This document shows, piece by piece, positions 53,640 to 64,000 of a stretch of 64,000 nucleotides of DNA. The notes beneath the pieces were generated by a model. It did not search any database. It was not told where the DNA came from and saw only the letters and a program-made list of their open reading frames with translations. The stretch spans positions 4,287,501-4,351,500 of the forward strand of contig WPIO01000031.1 of the NCBI GenBank assembly GCA_009760855.2. The letters run 5' to 3'. Source of the DNA: Cristatella mucedo (Eukaryota > Bryozoa > Phylactolaemata > Cristatellidae). Positions within the stretch are counted from its first letter, which is position 1, and each line of letters starts with the position of its first letter. The position numbers were made by a program, and so were the translations under genes.

Positions 53640-54085
53640 AGCCGGCGGCGATAAGGGTCTTGCAGAGCCACCTGCTAGCCGCCGCGCTGGTCATCTACTC
53701 AAGGCAAAGGAAGGCGCCCCAGCGAGCGACGCGAGCGGCGGCGCGACGGCTATCTCGCACCGCCGCCCTCGGCGGCCACATTATCGGAGGCCACTTAAGG
53801 TGGCGAGCGCCGCGCTCCGCGGCGAGCCGGCTCAATGCCGCCTGAGTTCTGCCTCAAAGCCGGCTGAACATTGCATAGGTTTCCGCTCTTTCGCCGTCAC
53901 AGCCGCCGCAGATTACCACACAACCGGCTCCCAGCCGAAGTAATTCAGGGATCGCGCGAGCAATAGGTGTCTCGGCCGCGGTAATCTGGTCGATCTAGCC
54001 GCCGCTCGCTGTCACGGTGCCCCGCCCCTATTCGGAGAATCCGAGGCAGCGGCCGAGCGGCGGCGGCGAAGGCGGCGAAGGCGAA
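53640..54085. other. CpG-rich DNA, no secure gene
   Basis: The minus-strand frame ending at 53341 starts at a poor-context ATG (53694) and runs across the inverted repeat. No product is recognised. Confidence 0.3.
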
Positions 54086-54088
54086 TGC

Positions 54089-54089
54089 A

Positions 54090-54131
<42 letters not shown>

Positions 54132-54132
54132 T
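54089..54132. repeat. (CCG)n trinucleotide repeat, about 14 units
   Basis: Uninterrupted GCC/CGC triplets, flanked by GGCGAAGGC copies at 54063-54083. No convincing coding frame goes through it. Confidence 0.9.
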
Positions 54133-54139
54133 CGGCCGC

Positions 54140-56388
54140 GCGCATCTTTCCGCTAGTCTAAAAAAGATTACCAATCTATAAACGGTAGCCTTTTCTGGAA
54201 GCGCACTCCGATTCTGACCGGAGCCGAAGGAGCGCCGATAGAATGGGCGTGTCAGTCAGCGCCCCCATGCATTCGCTAAACCGCATTTAGGTACAGCTTG
54301 AATCGTGCGCACCGAATGACCAATACCCGGAAGCCTTTTTAGACGCCATCAAACGAGAGACTGGTGTCCCTATTCGTTGAGCTTGAAGCTGAGCCCGAAG
54401 GCTGTCTGCCTTATAGGCAGGCTTGCTCATAAAGGTGCTTCTCCGCTTTGTAGGTGTGGATCGCAATAAAAGATGGACTCTGCGCCGGCGCCGAATACAT
54501 GCGCCGCTATTGCCGACAGTGACGTGACGCGACGAGCTCAGCAGACGACGAGACGAGCAGCCGACGAAGCTGCTGAGCATCGCGCTTTATTAACTCGACG
54601 CAAGCGCAACCGTTGTCAAACGCAGCAACCGCAAGACACCAAAGAGCGAGCGTCTAACGAACGTCGCTGCGAGATTCCACCTCCAGACTTGCAGGTTCAT
54701 TGCAAATCCAATTGCGCGTCCACACACAAACACAGACGCACGCACACACACTCACTTAGATATATGCTCAGAAAATTGTTCAATTTTAATTTATCCCTGT
54801 CCTGGTCTGAAAAGTAAAACTTGCAGGGAATAGTGACCATTTTCTACATTTCTGAGGCGTACACAACTAGAAAGTAACACTTACTACCAAGCGAGAAAAG
54901 TTGCAATACAAAGTGTTAAAAATGTTTTTATAAATTGTTAGAATTACTATTACTTGTATTCGGTTACTATCGCGGCGAAGCCTTTTACTGTTGTAATTTG
55001 CTACGAGAATTTTACTGGGAAAACTTTGGAGGTTATGAACAGCTGCTGTGGTGCTGGAAATGCTATTTTACTGTCCTCCTTTGAGCGTGTTGCTGATATT
55101 GTCTGCACAGCGCGGCGTGCGATTGCTGACGGGCCTCGCTACTTGCCCCCTGAGAAAACGCGCTTTGGCAATATCCAGGGCCGCGGCAGCGTTCCTTACC
55201 GATTGCCTCAACGCCGGCGAAGACGGCAGAGTTGATTGCGTGCTTTCTGCACGTCGGCAATTCGCCGGCGCGCTTATGCCGACCCGGGGAGGCTGGTTCT
55301 TTTGCCTTTCTTAATGCGCACACGCGGCATATTCTGCTACATCAATTTGGTGACTGTACAATCCCTCGTGCGGAGATCTTCGTGTGTGAGACCTATTGAA
55401 GACGGCAGCTAGCGATCGTGCCGCCGCCGCCGCGGATGCTGAATCGACACATCGTAAAAAGCAAATGGATTGGCGGTCCTGTTCCGATTCGCCGTAACTT
55501 GATTGCTCTTTGAGTTTCGAAAGCGAGCCCATGGGTCTACGTTCAGCTAAGAGATCTGCTGGCCGTTGCCCCAGCATTCGCCACAGACTAACTCACGGTA
55601 AGGAAGACACCAGGCAGACAACGCCAAGGAAAGAGCGTGACGCGCGTCGCAGTGGCAATAGGCCGTGCGACGGCACCCCGAATGTTTACTCGCCCCTTTG
55701 CGCTGCGTGCACTCATCGCGCTCTAATTTTGAGATCGCTCCAGTTATCATTTTTAGACTGAACTGAAGCTCAAGTCTTGTCTCTAGCCAAGGGAAGTGCT
55801 GATGACCTAAAGACGCTCCGGATTCTAGAGAATCCTACGCTTCCTTCCTTCCTTCGCTCGTTTCTGCGACGGCCGTCGGTGATGCCGATGGAAGACAAGA
55901 CGGCTACAATGAAATATACGAAGAACGTGTCTGATTATGCTCGGTAGTAGTTAATGTTAGAGCCTAACGAGAGGGCGAAGCCAGACGTTGGCACCTACTA
56001 TAGTGACACCTACCTACCATTGTTCTAGGTTGCCTTTGTTGTCACTGCCGAGGGCGGCTTTAATTTAAGGCGGGAGCAGCGACACGTTTGCGAGCTACAT
56101 CAGTCGCATTAGGACTGCGTACAAAGTAGCCCTCAGCGCGGCTGTGGAGACGACTGATTATACGTTGCCGATTTTGACTCCTGTTATATTAAGATCTTGA
56201 TAGGCTCCATATTGCTACTGCGCCCCGGAACCCGTCAGAAATCGTTCGCGCGTGCGTGCCAGCGTCGGTACTGCGCCTGCTACTCGTTAGCCGCGCTTCG
56301 TTGGCTCAGACTCCAATGGTATTCGTCGAGCGACGGCAAGAACGAGATGCGTTGCGAGCGCTTCGCTTTTGGCCTACGAACTAGATGT
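54140..56388. other. no secure gene
   Basis: An ATG at 54473 (in AAAAGATGG) opens a polar, Arg-rich frame (RRAADEAAEHRALLTRRKRN) with a weak donor-like GTTCAT. It is kept only as a possibility. The remaining 54830-56388 shows nothing recognisable. Confidence 0.25.
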
Positions 56389-56389
56389 T

Positions 56390-56390
<1 letters not shown>

Positions 56391-56455
<65 letters not shown>
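56391..56455. repeat. (CA)n(TA)n compound microsatellite
   Basis: About 17 CA units run directly into about 14 TA units. Confidence 0.9.
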
Positions 56456-56456
<1 letters not shown>

Positions 56457-56459
56457 GGA

Positions 56460-57335
56460 AGCCGTTACAGCACGTTCGTAGCTGCTGGATAGGATGGCCC
56501 CCTGCTTCCGCGCCTATTGCGACAGCCTAGTCTGACTTTCGCGGTCATTTTTCCGTCCACCAATCGCTCGTCGACCGAACGCACAGACGGACTGTGACGA
56601 CGCTTACTGTCTGTCCACCCCCCTTCCCGCGCGTTGACCCTCTCTCGGGTATTGCTCAGGAGTGCCGTAGGGGTACCGAGTGGGCGGCGCGGCGAGCTCG
56701 TCGTATTTCGCGGGCTTCCACGGGCTTTCCGGTCCTGCCGGCTTATTCCAGCCGGAGGCGGAACTCGCGTAAGGCTCGCGCGCGAACTCGCTGTGCGCCG
56801 CGCGACGGAAACCTCTGCGCCGCTAGACGCTGCACGGAGAGCCGAGGATCCGTGCGTCCACCGCGACGACGGTTCGACTTGCCACGCACGCTCCTCCGAG
56901 CGGGCGAGGCGGCTGCGGGCGACGACGGCCAGAGAGAGCCGCGCCCAGCTCACCCCGCCGCTGCTCCGACCGCCGCGCGACAGGCCGCTCCAGCGAGGAA
57001 GCCGCGCCGACATGGCGGGTGCCGCACGGACGACCGCGTACAGCCACGATGACAGTCCCTCCCCCCCCCCAGAGCGGCCGAACGCTCGGTCGTGCGGTCG
57101 CGGGTTTCCGGTTCGCCGCTCTGACCGGATGACTTTGAGCGGCTACGCGCGGCTCGGAAGGAAGAAAAAGGCAAGCGCGCGCGAATCACCGAGATGCGCC
57201 CGCCCGCCCGCGAGAAAAAGGCTTCAGGCGGGGCGAGGAGCTGTGATTCGCCGGTGACGTCATCCACTACCGCCACAATCACTCCCCGTCCGATGGTTGG
57301 GCTCGTCGACGGCGAGGAAAACATTGCGCCACCTA
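56460..57335. other. CpG-rich region, possible promoter or first exon
   Basis: The ATG at 57012 has a good context (GCCGACATGG) and opens MAGAARTTAYSHDDSPSPPP on the plus strand within CpG-dense DNA. No family is recognised, and GC bias alone keeps all frames open here. Confidence 0.25.
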
Positions 57336-57337
57336 AT

Positions 57338-57422
57338 AATAATATTAATAATAATAATGCACTTGATAAAGCGCCCTCAGAGAACTCGATCTCTTCCTAG
57401 GCGCTTTACATTTGCTGCAAAG
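57338..57422 (-). mobile_element. LINE 3' tail fragment
   Basis: (AAT)n, then TGCACTTGATAAAGCGCCCTC, GAACTCGATCTCTTCC and GGCGCTTTACATTTGC on the plus strand are the reverse complement of the tail at 46572. Confidence 0.75.
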
Positions 57423-57757
57423 AGAGCCTGGCGAGTTAAAAGCGAGCGACCGCCGTTTGCTCCGGAACTCGGCGTCCGTCGCACGCCATTTTGCCAGCGT
57501 CGCATCGGGTGGTTTTGTGCAGGGGTTTGGCGTGGCGCTCGGAAGTTAAAGAGAGCGAAAGCGTGCGGCGGAGCGCGCGCGCGCACCGAAAGCAAACGAC
57601 GCCACGTTTCTCTCCACAAGATGTATTAGGTGGACGTAGCGACGAACAGCGGTCGGTCGCGGGCTACTCCAACCTCGTACAAGGCACGAGTGTGTGCGAG
57701 AGAAGAGAAGCCGTCCACTCCAAGGCCGCAAAATGCCGCCTTATTTAGACGAGAGTC

Positions 57758-58255
57758 TTGCTTCCTACCAACTCGGGAGTCTTACTACGGACTTCCGGTT
57801 TGCAGGAGGTTTAGTCGGTAGCCTTGCTCCAAGTCTGGCTGCCAACTCGCTCCGCTCACTCAACGTTCGCAAGATGGCTAGCAATGGCGTTTCTCTACTG
57901 CCAGGCTTTGCTAACGCAATTACCGGGTAGGATGAAGCCTGTCCGCTATAGCCTTTGTCCGCATGCCGCCTCAAAATCTGATTCCTTAATTTTCAAACTC
58001 GGCGTGTCCCATAAACGGACTCGCCAGGAACGTGTCGATGATGTCGCTGGTCAAGTCGTCCGCTATTCCTTGCTCAGCATCGCGGTAGGCACGGCCTGAA
58101 CGGCGTCTATCGCTTGGTCGCTTGCTAGGTCTCGGCTGAAAAAGTAGAGCCAGGTTTGGCTGCTGAGCCTTCGTCAAGTCATCACCTAAGTCTGGACCGC
58201 CCCACGGTATTTGTGACGTGTACACCGAAGACTCAAGTTGGTAGGAAGCAAGACC
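57758..58255. repeat. widely spaced inverted repeat, about 26-bp arms
   Basis: GTCTTGCTTCCTACCAACTC at 57758-57777 and onwards is the reverse complement of GAGT..AAGTTGGTAGGAAGCAAGAC at about 58229-58255. The 440-bp spacer has no recognised gene. Confidence 0.6.
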
Positions 58256-58259
58256 CACC

Positions 58260-59100
58260 ACTGTCCGAACCGGGCTAAACAGTAGCGCAAAGAGTGGTGC
58301 AGCTTGGGTAGGATCACGTGACAACATCACCACCGACCGATTCTCTGACCAATCGATGGATAACGCCATGCTGCTAAGGAGTTACGTGCTCATGCCCAGA
58401 TCTCGCGCTGGGTAGGCGAAGGTTTTGAGTCTGGCTGGGATGGGACAGCGTGGTGGCGATGTCGCAACTGCAGTTCGACGTGCCCCAGGGGCTCCAGGTG
58501 GAGATGAACGCTCAGAAGACGCTAAATTGGTATCGTCGAGCCGGTGGTTGGCAATGCCCGCTGTCATTGCGAAAGGACATCAATCTAAATTTGCTGATGG
58601 CTGTGACCTAAAATTAGAACGATTTCTTTCGAAAGCATTGCAGGATAAAGCATGCTTTAATGCGGCATCTTTGCATTTCACGCGCACCTCCTACGTCGTT
58701 TGCCAATCGAGGTGGGTAAATTGTGCCGGAGCTTAATGAGATGAATAGCACATCGCGAGCGCACAGTAGTGGCTATTAACCCATCAGAAAGGATACGCTG
58801 GGGTATTCTCGCGGAAGCGATAGTTGGGCGAGGAAGACTCGTGTAAAAAGTTAAATATGCAATTTCATTACCGCAAATGAATTGCGATTTCTATGTGCAT
58901 AGGCCTCATCGCGAAAAGGCTCGTCCTTAAAGACTCCTGTGATTTGTCGCTTCGCACTTCCGTCTGTCGCCCGTTAGTTTTCATCATCCAGCACCGGTTT
59001 CGTCGGTTTTCTCTGTACCGCTTGCTGCCGTGACCGCGCCGTCATCCCCCAGCCTTGGCCACGTATCCACGCGAAACGGATGCAAAACCCGAGTGGGGGT
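58260..59100. other. no secure gene
   Basis: Plus-strand frames at 58425-58736 look moderately protein-like in two registers at once. Neither has a match or splice support. Confidence 0.25.
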
Positions 59101-60430
59101 CAAGATAAACAAACGGACCGCGTAAACCTGCCCGCCCTAAAATGAGAGCTCCCCCCTCGGGCTCCGCCCGCGACGGCCTGGCCTTCAAAAGTCGACGGCG
59201 AAAGCGGGTGCAGGATGCGTGACTGACGAATCCAATGGCTGAGCTGACCCGGCGGCGAGTCGATCTCGCGGTGCGAATTACACTTCCGACTCATTCCTTG
59301 TCGGCTGGAGTAGCGAAGCCCCACGGGGCAGTGTGCCCTTCTAGCTCTCGACGAGACCCGAGAGTCATTCGGGCTATAGCCCTCGGGCTGGCGGTCGGTT
59401 GGTCGGGCGGACTTTCGTGCGCCCGTCGCAGCGCCGACGGCGCTCGCTCAGCGCTGCGAGATCGCTGCTCCGATCGCCGCTCCGATCGCTAAGTCAAAAA
59501 CCCTTTTCGCTACAGCGAGAGAGCTGAGGCCGTCGAGCCCTGGCGTTCGAGTCGCCTGCTTCAATTGTTTAGTTTCAGCCGAGACGCTTCGGCGCCAGCT
59601 GGAGCGCTGCTTTCGCGAACCGAGTTGCCGACCTAGTGCGCTCGAGAGGAGCGTAGCTGCTTTCCGGTGGCCGTGTCGCTTCCGCAACATCCAGCGGGGT
59701 GCGCGCCCACCCGACTTCCGCCTCCCCCCCCCCCGCCCGCCCGCCCGCGGCGGCGGCGGCGGCGGCGGCTCTTTTCGGTCCGAGCCGCAAGAGGCGCCCG
59801 CCAGCGCGGCGCTCTCTTGCGGCGACGCGCGAGCGAGAGCACCGCGCAGGCGCGCCCCTACCGCCACTGTGACGTTTCCGAGCCGCCTGAGCGAAGATGA
59901 AATTGAATTGCGACGCTCGCTGCGACGCACGCTGCGGGCTCGCGCTAGCGCGCCAATACCGCCACCCGCGAACGGCGGCCGCGCGAACGGCGGCCGGCGC
60001 GGACTCAGCGGCGGCGGCGGCGGCGGAGTAATGGAATTGCCCGCCGAATTACCCGCGAGCAAACATCGCTGACATTCAGCCGCGGCGCGAGTCGATAGCT
60101 GTCGAACTGAATGAACCTGGGATATCATTATGCCACCCACAAAGCGCGAGCAGTGCTCGCATCGAGCCAAGTGACCCGGCCGCGAAGCACCCGCGTCCGC
60201 ACGCTTCGCTCTATCTTCGGTCGCCGACGGAGAATGCGCACGTGCGGCGGCGGCTACGACTGCATCGGCGGCGGCGGCGGCTCGCTGCGAGCGGTCTCTT
60301 ACCCCGCTGGCCGCGCCCAGCATCTCGCGGCCGCGGGCTGATCGGCGCGCGCCTGCAAAGGCTTTGGACGCCGAGCGCGCGCAAGGGCACGATGAGCTAC
60401 TGGCGACCGCCGGACATTAGACACGAATAG
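59100..60430. other. CpG-rich region, no secure gene
   Basis: G/C triplet runs (59750-59770, 60010-60028, 60245-60290) and a C run at 59725-59736 keep frames open on both strands (up to 291 codons on minus). Composition is Arg/Ala/Pro only, so this is read as promoter-type DNA. Confidence 0.3.
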
Positions 60431-61405
60431 ATCGGAAAGACTTGTTCGCTTCGGTTCCAGCTGCTTTTTGCAGGTGCCATGAGCTCCAATGATCGCTAGG
60501 GAACGTTAGAAACGGTTTGCCAACAGCGTAACTCAAGCGCACGTATTCTAGCGCATTCGAATGAGAGCACTCGGAAAGAGCGAACTTCCGGCGTCTAATG
60601 GGTGCAGCCGGAATTCGTGGTAATGTCGCAAGTCCCCGTTCGCACATCTCTAAGCCTGCAGCTATGCATGTGCACGTAAAAGTTTAATATGTATCTATGA
60701 ACACCTGTTTCAATCATCCTGCTGTAAGATGGTGTCCGAATGGCTTGTTGGTAGCAACTGTCCGTTGTCGTAAATGGACGCTGTGGCAATAGGCCGCACT
60801 CGCAAAGGAAGGCGATCTTCTTCGACGACCTCTTTTAACTCCTTTCCGAAGCTCCGCGGGCGAGGGCGAAACTTTTTATTCCTCGACGCCTGAATCGGTC
60901 GGCGGTCTTGACGAAACCGGCTGACAAAGGCGTCCACAGTATCGCGTCCGGGAGCTCGTCGCAAGCTTCGCTACTGTCAATGCCTTGTGCATTCGGCGAT
61001 CCCGGAGTGGGACGGTAGTCAGCCGCTGCGTCGGTACTCCGGCTGTCAGATTAGTCAAGCGACGTCGCTAGGAGTCTCACCATAATTAAAATAACTGACT
61101 TCCAGTCAATCTCGATAGGGCTAATATAAAGGCGGCGGTGGCTGCGGCGGCTTTTCCAGTTAATCTTTCTCTTGCGGCAATGAGGAATCAAAAGAGTGGG
61201 GGCGGGGAGGCTGGGGAGTTGACTGGCGGGCGGGGGTCGAACCGGGTGGCGCTTTAGTCTAACTAGTTGCACACGCTACCGCACCGCACCGACTCCGGCT
61301 TCAAACTTTCCGACTAGCGATTCAGCCGCTTGCAGCGAAGGATAGCGCCCGGGCCGCGGCAGGCGAGTGAGGCGGACCGTGTGCCTTTTTTACGCGCATT
61401 TCCGC
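60431..61405. other. no secure gene
   Basis: The minus-strand frame 60710-60957 (GKELKEVVEEDRLPLRVRPI) is protein-like but has no start codon, clear acceptor or match. Confidence 0.25.
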
Positions 61406-61407
61406 AG

Positions 61408-61558
61408 TGGGTGAGCCGTGATGGCACGCTAGGTACCCTAGGTAAGGTGGTTGCTTCTCACGACCTCAACCCAGAGGTCGCGGGTTCGAATCCTGCGTTG
61501 GGCGATCCTTCATTGCCGCTGCAAAAGCTGTGGCGATAGCCTTTAAGGCTCTTCCGCC
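61408..61558 (+). mobile_element. tRNA-derived SINE (family 2)
   Basis: GTGAGCCGTGATGGCACGCT (A-box region), GGTAAGGTGGTTGC, GAGGTCGCGGGTTCGAATCC (perfect B box) and GGCGATAGCC..AAGGCTCTTCCGCCGC. Its 3' end is cut where the next LINE fragment begins. Confidence 0.8.
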
Positions 61559-61810
61559 GCTACTCTCCTGCTGCCGACTATGGCTCATCCTTTTCAGCGT
61601 CCTGAGCTGCTACTTCCGTGCTACTCACTACCTCAGCTGCTCTCCTGACTCTGCTACGCTTCCCACTTTCTCTTTGTAGCGTGAGATTGGCTACCGAATG
61701 CGTACCGAAAGCCGCTCAGGCTGTGAGTGCGCTATAACAAACTCTCCCGCGTAACCCCCGCACAGTCTTTGCGGCTTTGCGGAGTCATAGACGGAGATAT
61801 ATTACATTAC
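61559..61810 (+). mobile_element. CR1/L2-like LINE, last 250 bp
   Basis: CTCCTGCTGCCGACTATGGC, CCTGAGCTGCTACTTCC, GGCTACCGAATGCGTACCG and GTCATAGACGGAGATATATT match the end of the 25670 copy. Confidence 0.8.
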
Positions 61811-61859
61811 ATGCAACAAAGAGGCCGCCAAATCGGATAACAAATAATAAATAAATAAA

Positions 61860-61990
61860 TCCTGGCTGATTAAACGGCCTCTTTTTTGCATAGCGACAGA
61901 AGAGCCTTTACGGCTATCACTACCGCTTGCAGTGGCGACAAAGGATCGCCAACCGCAGGAATCGAACTCACGACCTCGGGACGCTCCACA
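61860..61990 (-). mobile_element. tRNA-derived SINE (family 2), head truncated
   Basis: CTGATTAAACGGCCTC at the 3' end (plus view), GGCTATCACTACCGCTTGC and a GGAATCGAACTCACGACCTC B-box area. The head stops near 61990. Confidence 0.75.
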
Positions 61991-62865
61991 TCGGTTGACC
62001 ACGCCCTCGGCAGCGCACGCCGCTGACGCGCCGGTCCTCGTCGGCCCGTGCGTTGAGCGGCGCTACGACCGGCGCTACAACCGGCAGCGCACGACGCTGA
62101 CAGAGCGCCTTGGCCACGCGCGGCCTCCTAGTAGGGTCGCGCGCTACGCCAGCGGACGATCCGCATGCGCCTCGCTTCAGACCGGATGCTCCTTCCATTC
62201 GGATGGCCAACGTCGTCCAGGCAACGCAGTCGGTCGGACAATCCCGAAAGGGGGGCGCGTCGATGCACTCTCTGAGAACCTTAGCGCCTTTACGGCCAGG
62301 TGGCAGCAGTAGCCACTCACGAATCAAGCATCAAGTGAAAACAGAGTATCTAAGGTAGTGCTATCGGAAAAATAGTAGCTCGCCATCGTCGGATCGCCGT
62401 TTCCCGATAAATCTACTTCCGGTAGCAGTCAAGCTGCCACCCAATGGTCGATGAACCCGCCCTCCGCCTCGAAAGCGAGTGCCCCGCCCCTCCCCCCACA
62501 CGCCGTAGCCGCCCGCGGCGGCATTTGTGGGCGTTAATGGAGCAGTAAAGGCGACCGGCCCGCGGCCGTGCACTGCTCGTGAGCGGACGACGACGCCGCC
62601 GCCGCCCGTATCCTCGGGTGACACCCACTCCCGCCGCTCATCAATGTGAGCGCGGACGACAGCCGGCCCGGCCGCCGAGCAGAGCGCCGCCGCGCCGAGT
62701 CGGCGCCGCCGCCGCTGCCAGCTCGCTTGCTCGCTCGTTCGCCGATCGCGTCGGCCCGCGGCCTCGCCGCTGCCGCCGCCGCCACCGACGTGTGGGCGCC
62801 GTCGCCCGGATCGTCGCTCCTCTCGAGCGGAGCGGGCGCCGCCGGCCGCCACCGTCGCCGGAGTG
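61991..62865. other. CpG-rich region, no secure gene
   Basis: Dense CpG with frames open on both strands. No recognisable product. Confidence 0.3.
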
Positions 62866-62869
62866 CGCG

Positions 62870-62939
62870 AATGCTCCGATTTCTGACGCAAAAGTTGCGA
62901 TGCCAGACGCTGAACGAAATATACCCGCTCTCGCAAACG
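62870..62939 (+). CDS. weak candidate first exon
   Basis: An ATG at 62870 opens MLRFLTQKLRCQTLNEIYPL SQT up to a donor-like ACG|GTAAGA, downstream of CpG-rich DNA. A second register with an ATG (MPDAERNIPALANG) reaches the same donor, so even the frame is uncertain. Confidence 0.2.
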
Positions 62940-62970
62940 GTAAGAATTGTCGCACGCTAGCTGCGGCGGT

Positions 62971-62995
62971 CGCCGGCCGGCCGGCCGGCCGGCGG
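62971..62995. repeat. (GGCC)n short repeat
   Basis: About six GGCC units in a row within CpG-rich DNA. Confidence 0.8.
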
Positions 62996-62999
62996 CGGG

Positions 63000-64000
63000 G
63001 CAGCATGCGGCAGCCGTCGCTCGTTCGTTGGCAGCCGTCCAACTCATGAAGGGGGGCGACCGTCGTGGACGTACCGACCGCTAGCCGCGTAAGTTTGTCG
63101 ATTCGCGCCCGGGATTCCATCCCGAACAAGCTCCATGCTGCATTCGATTTGGGTGCGTGCGTGAGTCTGCAGTCTTCCTTGGCCTTCCTTGGTCGGCATT
63201 GTTGGCTGCCACCGAGATGGAGCCGGTCGTTAGGCATTGCCACGAAGCCTGGAAGTCAGAGAGCCGGCTGACACACCCGCTCCCCGTCCATCCCCCTGCC
63301 TGTCATCTCGTATCTGGCTCGAGTCTGGTGAGGACGGAAGGCGAAGGTTGTTAAGTGTGTGTCCCTTAGGCCATCAAGGGCACCGCGTGTTGGTGTTTCG
63401 CAATGCCACGGTGGCTGCAGCCACGGCTCGGCTCGACGAATGGACGGTCTCAAGTGATGATTGGATGGAGGCTCGACTGAGTATGGTTGGGGTATGGTCC
63501 AACGAGGAGGGGGGGCCATTGGACCATGCCGCCCCTCCTCCTCCCCCCCCCCCGAGTATCTCGATCGCTCTTTTGACGACCAACTTACCACCTCCGGCAT
63601 CTGTAGGTCGTGCTGCTGCTGCTGGAGGCGCTTGCTCAACTTTCGAGCGATTTCTCTCTTCTCTCAGGCGCCGTGGGAGAGATGCAGGGAGGCCTGAAGG
63701 CCTCTGGGACACTATTGTGATATGAACTTTGAAGAGGCCTGAAGATGATTCTTACTCGGGGGCTCGTGGGAGTCTATTGCACAATTTCTGAGTATTGCCG
63801 TCTCCCAACGTGCATGCACCTCTTATCTTCGGAGGCTGCTTCTTCCACAGCAGCAGCCGCCTCCGCAGGCCGCAATCCTCCGAGTGAGAGGGCCGGCGAA
63901 GGCCTATTGGACAAGCCAGGTGGAATGTAAGTTACTGCATCTGCAGTGACTGCATCTGTGGCTCTGCCCAACTAAGATGACTTCGAACGATGTGGCTGGA
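63000..64000. other. no recognisable gene
   Basis: It is GC-rich to about 63700 with C and G runs (63505-63518, 63539-63552) and short frames. Nothing is recognised to the end of the window. Confidence 0.3.

Noticed and set aside
59448-60323. 291-codon minus-strand frame
   Set aside because: CpG-rich region with Pro, Ala and Arg runs from triplet repeats; no domain.
60710-60957. Minus-strand frame with protein-like stretch GKELKEVVEEDRLPL
   Set aside because: No start codon, no convincing acceptor, no family match; another register is similarly open.
61480-61505. Perfect tRNA B box suggesting a tRNA gene
   Set aside because: The flanking sequence matches a repeated SINE family and does not fold as a complete tRNA.

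Overview
The window is genomic DNA of an animal, most likely an invertebrate; the clade cannot be fixed from the sequence alone. The evidence is three conserved nuclear genes with metazoan-type proteins and GT-AG introns, dense CR1/L2-like LINE fragments, at least two families of tRNA-derived SINEs, long CA/GA microsatellites and CpG-rich stretches. Coding DNA is a small part of the total.

Secure genes, all on the minus strand: (1) MED14, the backbone subunit of the Mediator complex, is complete in one uninterrupted reading frame of 4.74 kb (33696-38435). (2) NPC2, a secreted lysosomal cholesterol-transfer protein, has four exons between 42215 and 43287 and gives a 150-residue precursor. (3) COA6, a mitochondrial copper-site assembly factor for cytochrome c oxidase, has two exons (30668-30817 and 25006-25101) separated by a 5.6 kb intron full of retrotransposon fragments. 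These genes act in different compartments (nucleus, lysosome, mitochondrial intermembrane space) and show no operon-like relation.

Weaker coding evidence (open frames next to good splice or polyadenylation signals, products not recognised): convergent terminal exons at 2564-2802 (+) and 2957-3262 (-), an exon at 3532-3814 (+), a small frame at 5168-5362 (-), a two-exon membrane-protein model at 9677-9798 and 10452-10717 (-), a terminal exon at 24297-24500 (-), a first exon at 31400-31541 (+) head to head with COA6, and a terminal exon at 51327-51507 (-).

Layout: 0-13 kb is moderately AT-rich with LINE and SINE fragments, a 28S rDNA fragment between 65-bp direct repeats, and tandem repeats. 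13-22 kb is GC-rich with foldback sequences, a palindromic GT/CA tract and almost 1 kb of GA-rich repeat. 22-33 kb is the COA6 region with nested LINEs. 33-44 kb holds MED14 and NPC2. 44-53 kb is mostly repeats and unrecognised DNA. 53-64 kb is CpG-rich with trinucleotide runs and possible promoter regions, but no recognisable protein.

The most unusual observations are the intronless MED14 and the 292-bp 28S rDNA fragment set precisely between 65-bp direct repeats. A tRNA-derived SINE that shares its 3' tail with the resident LINE is also of note.
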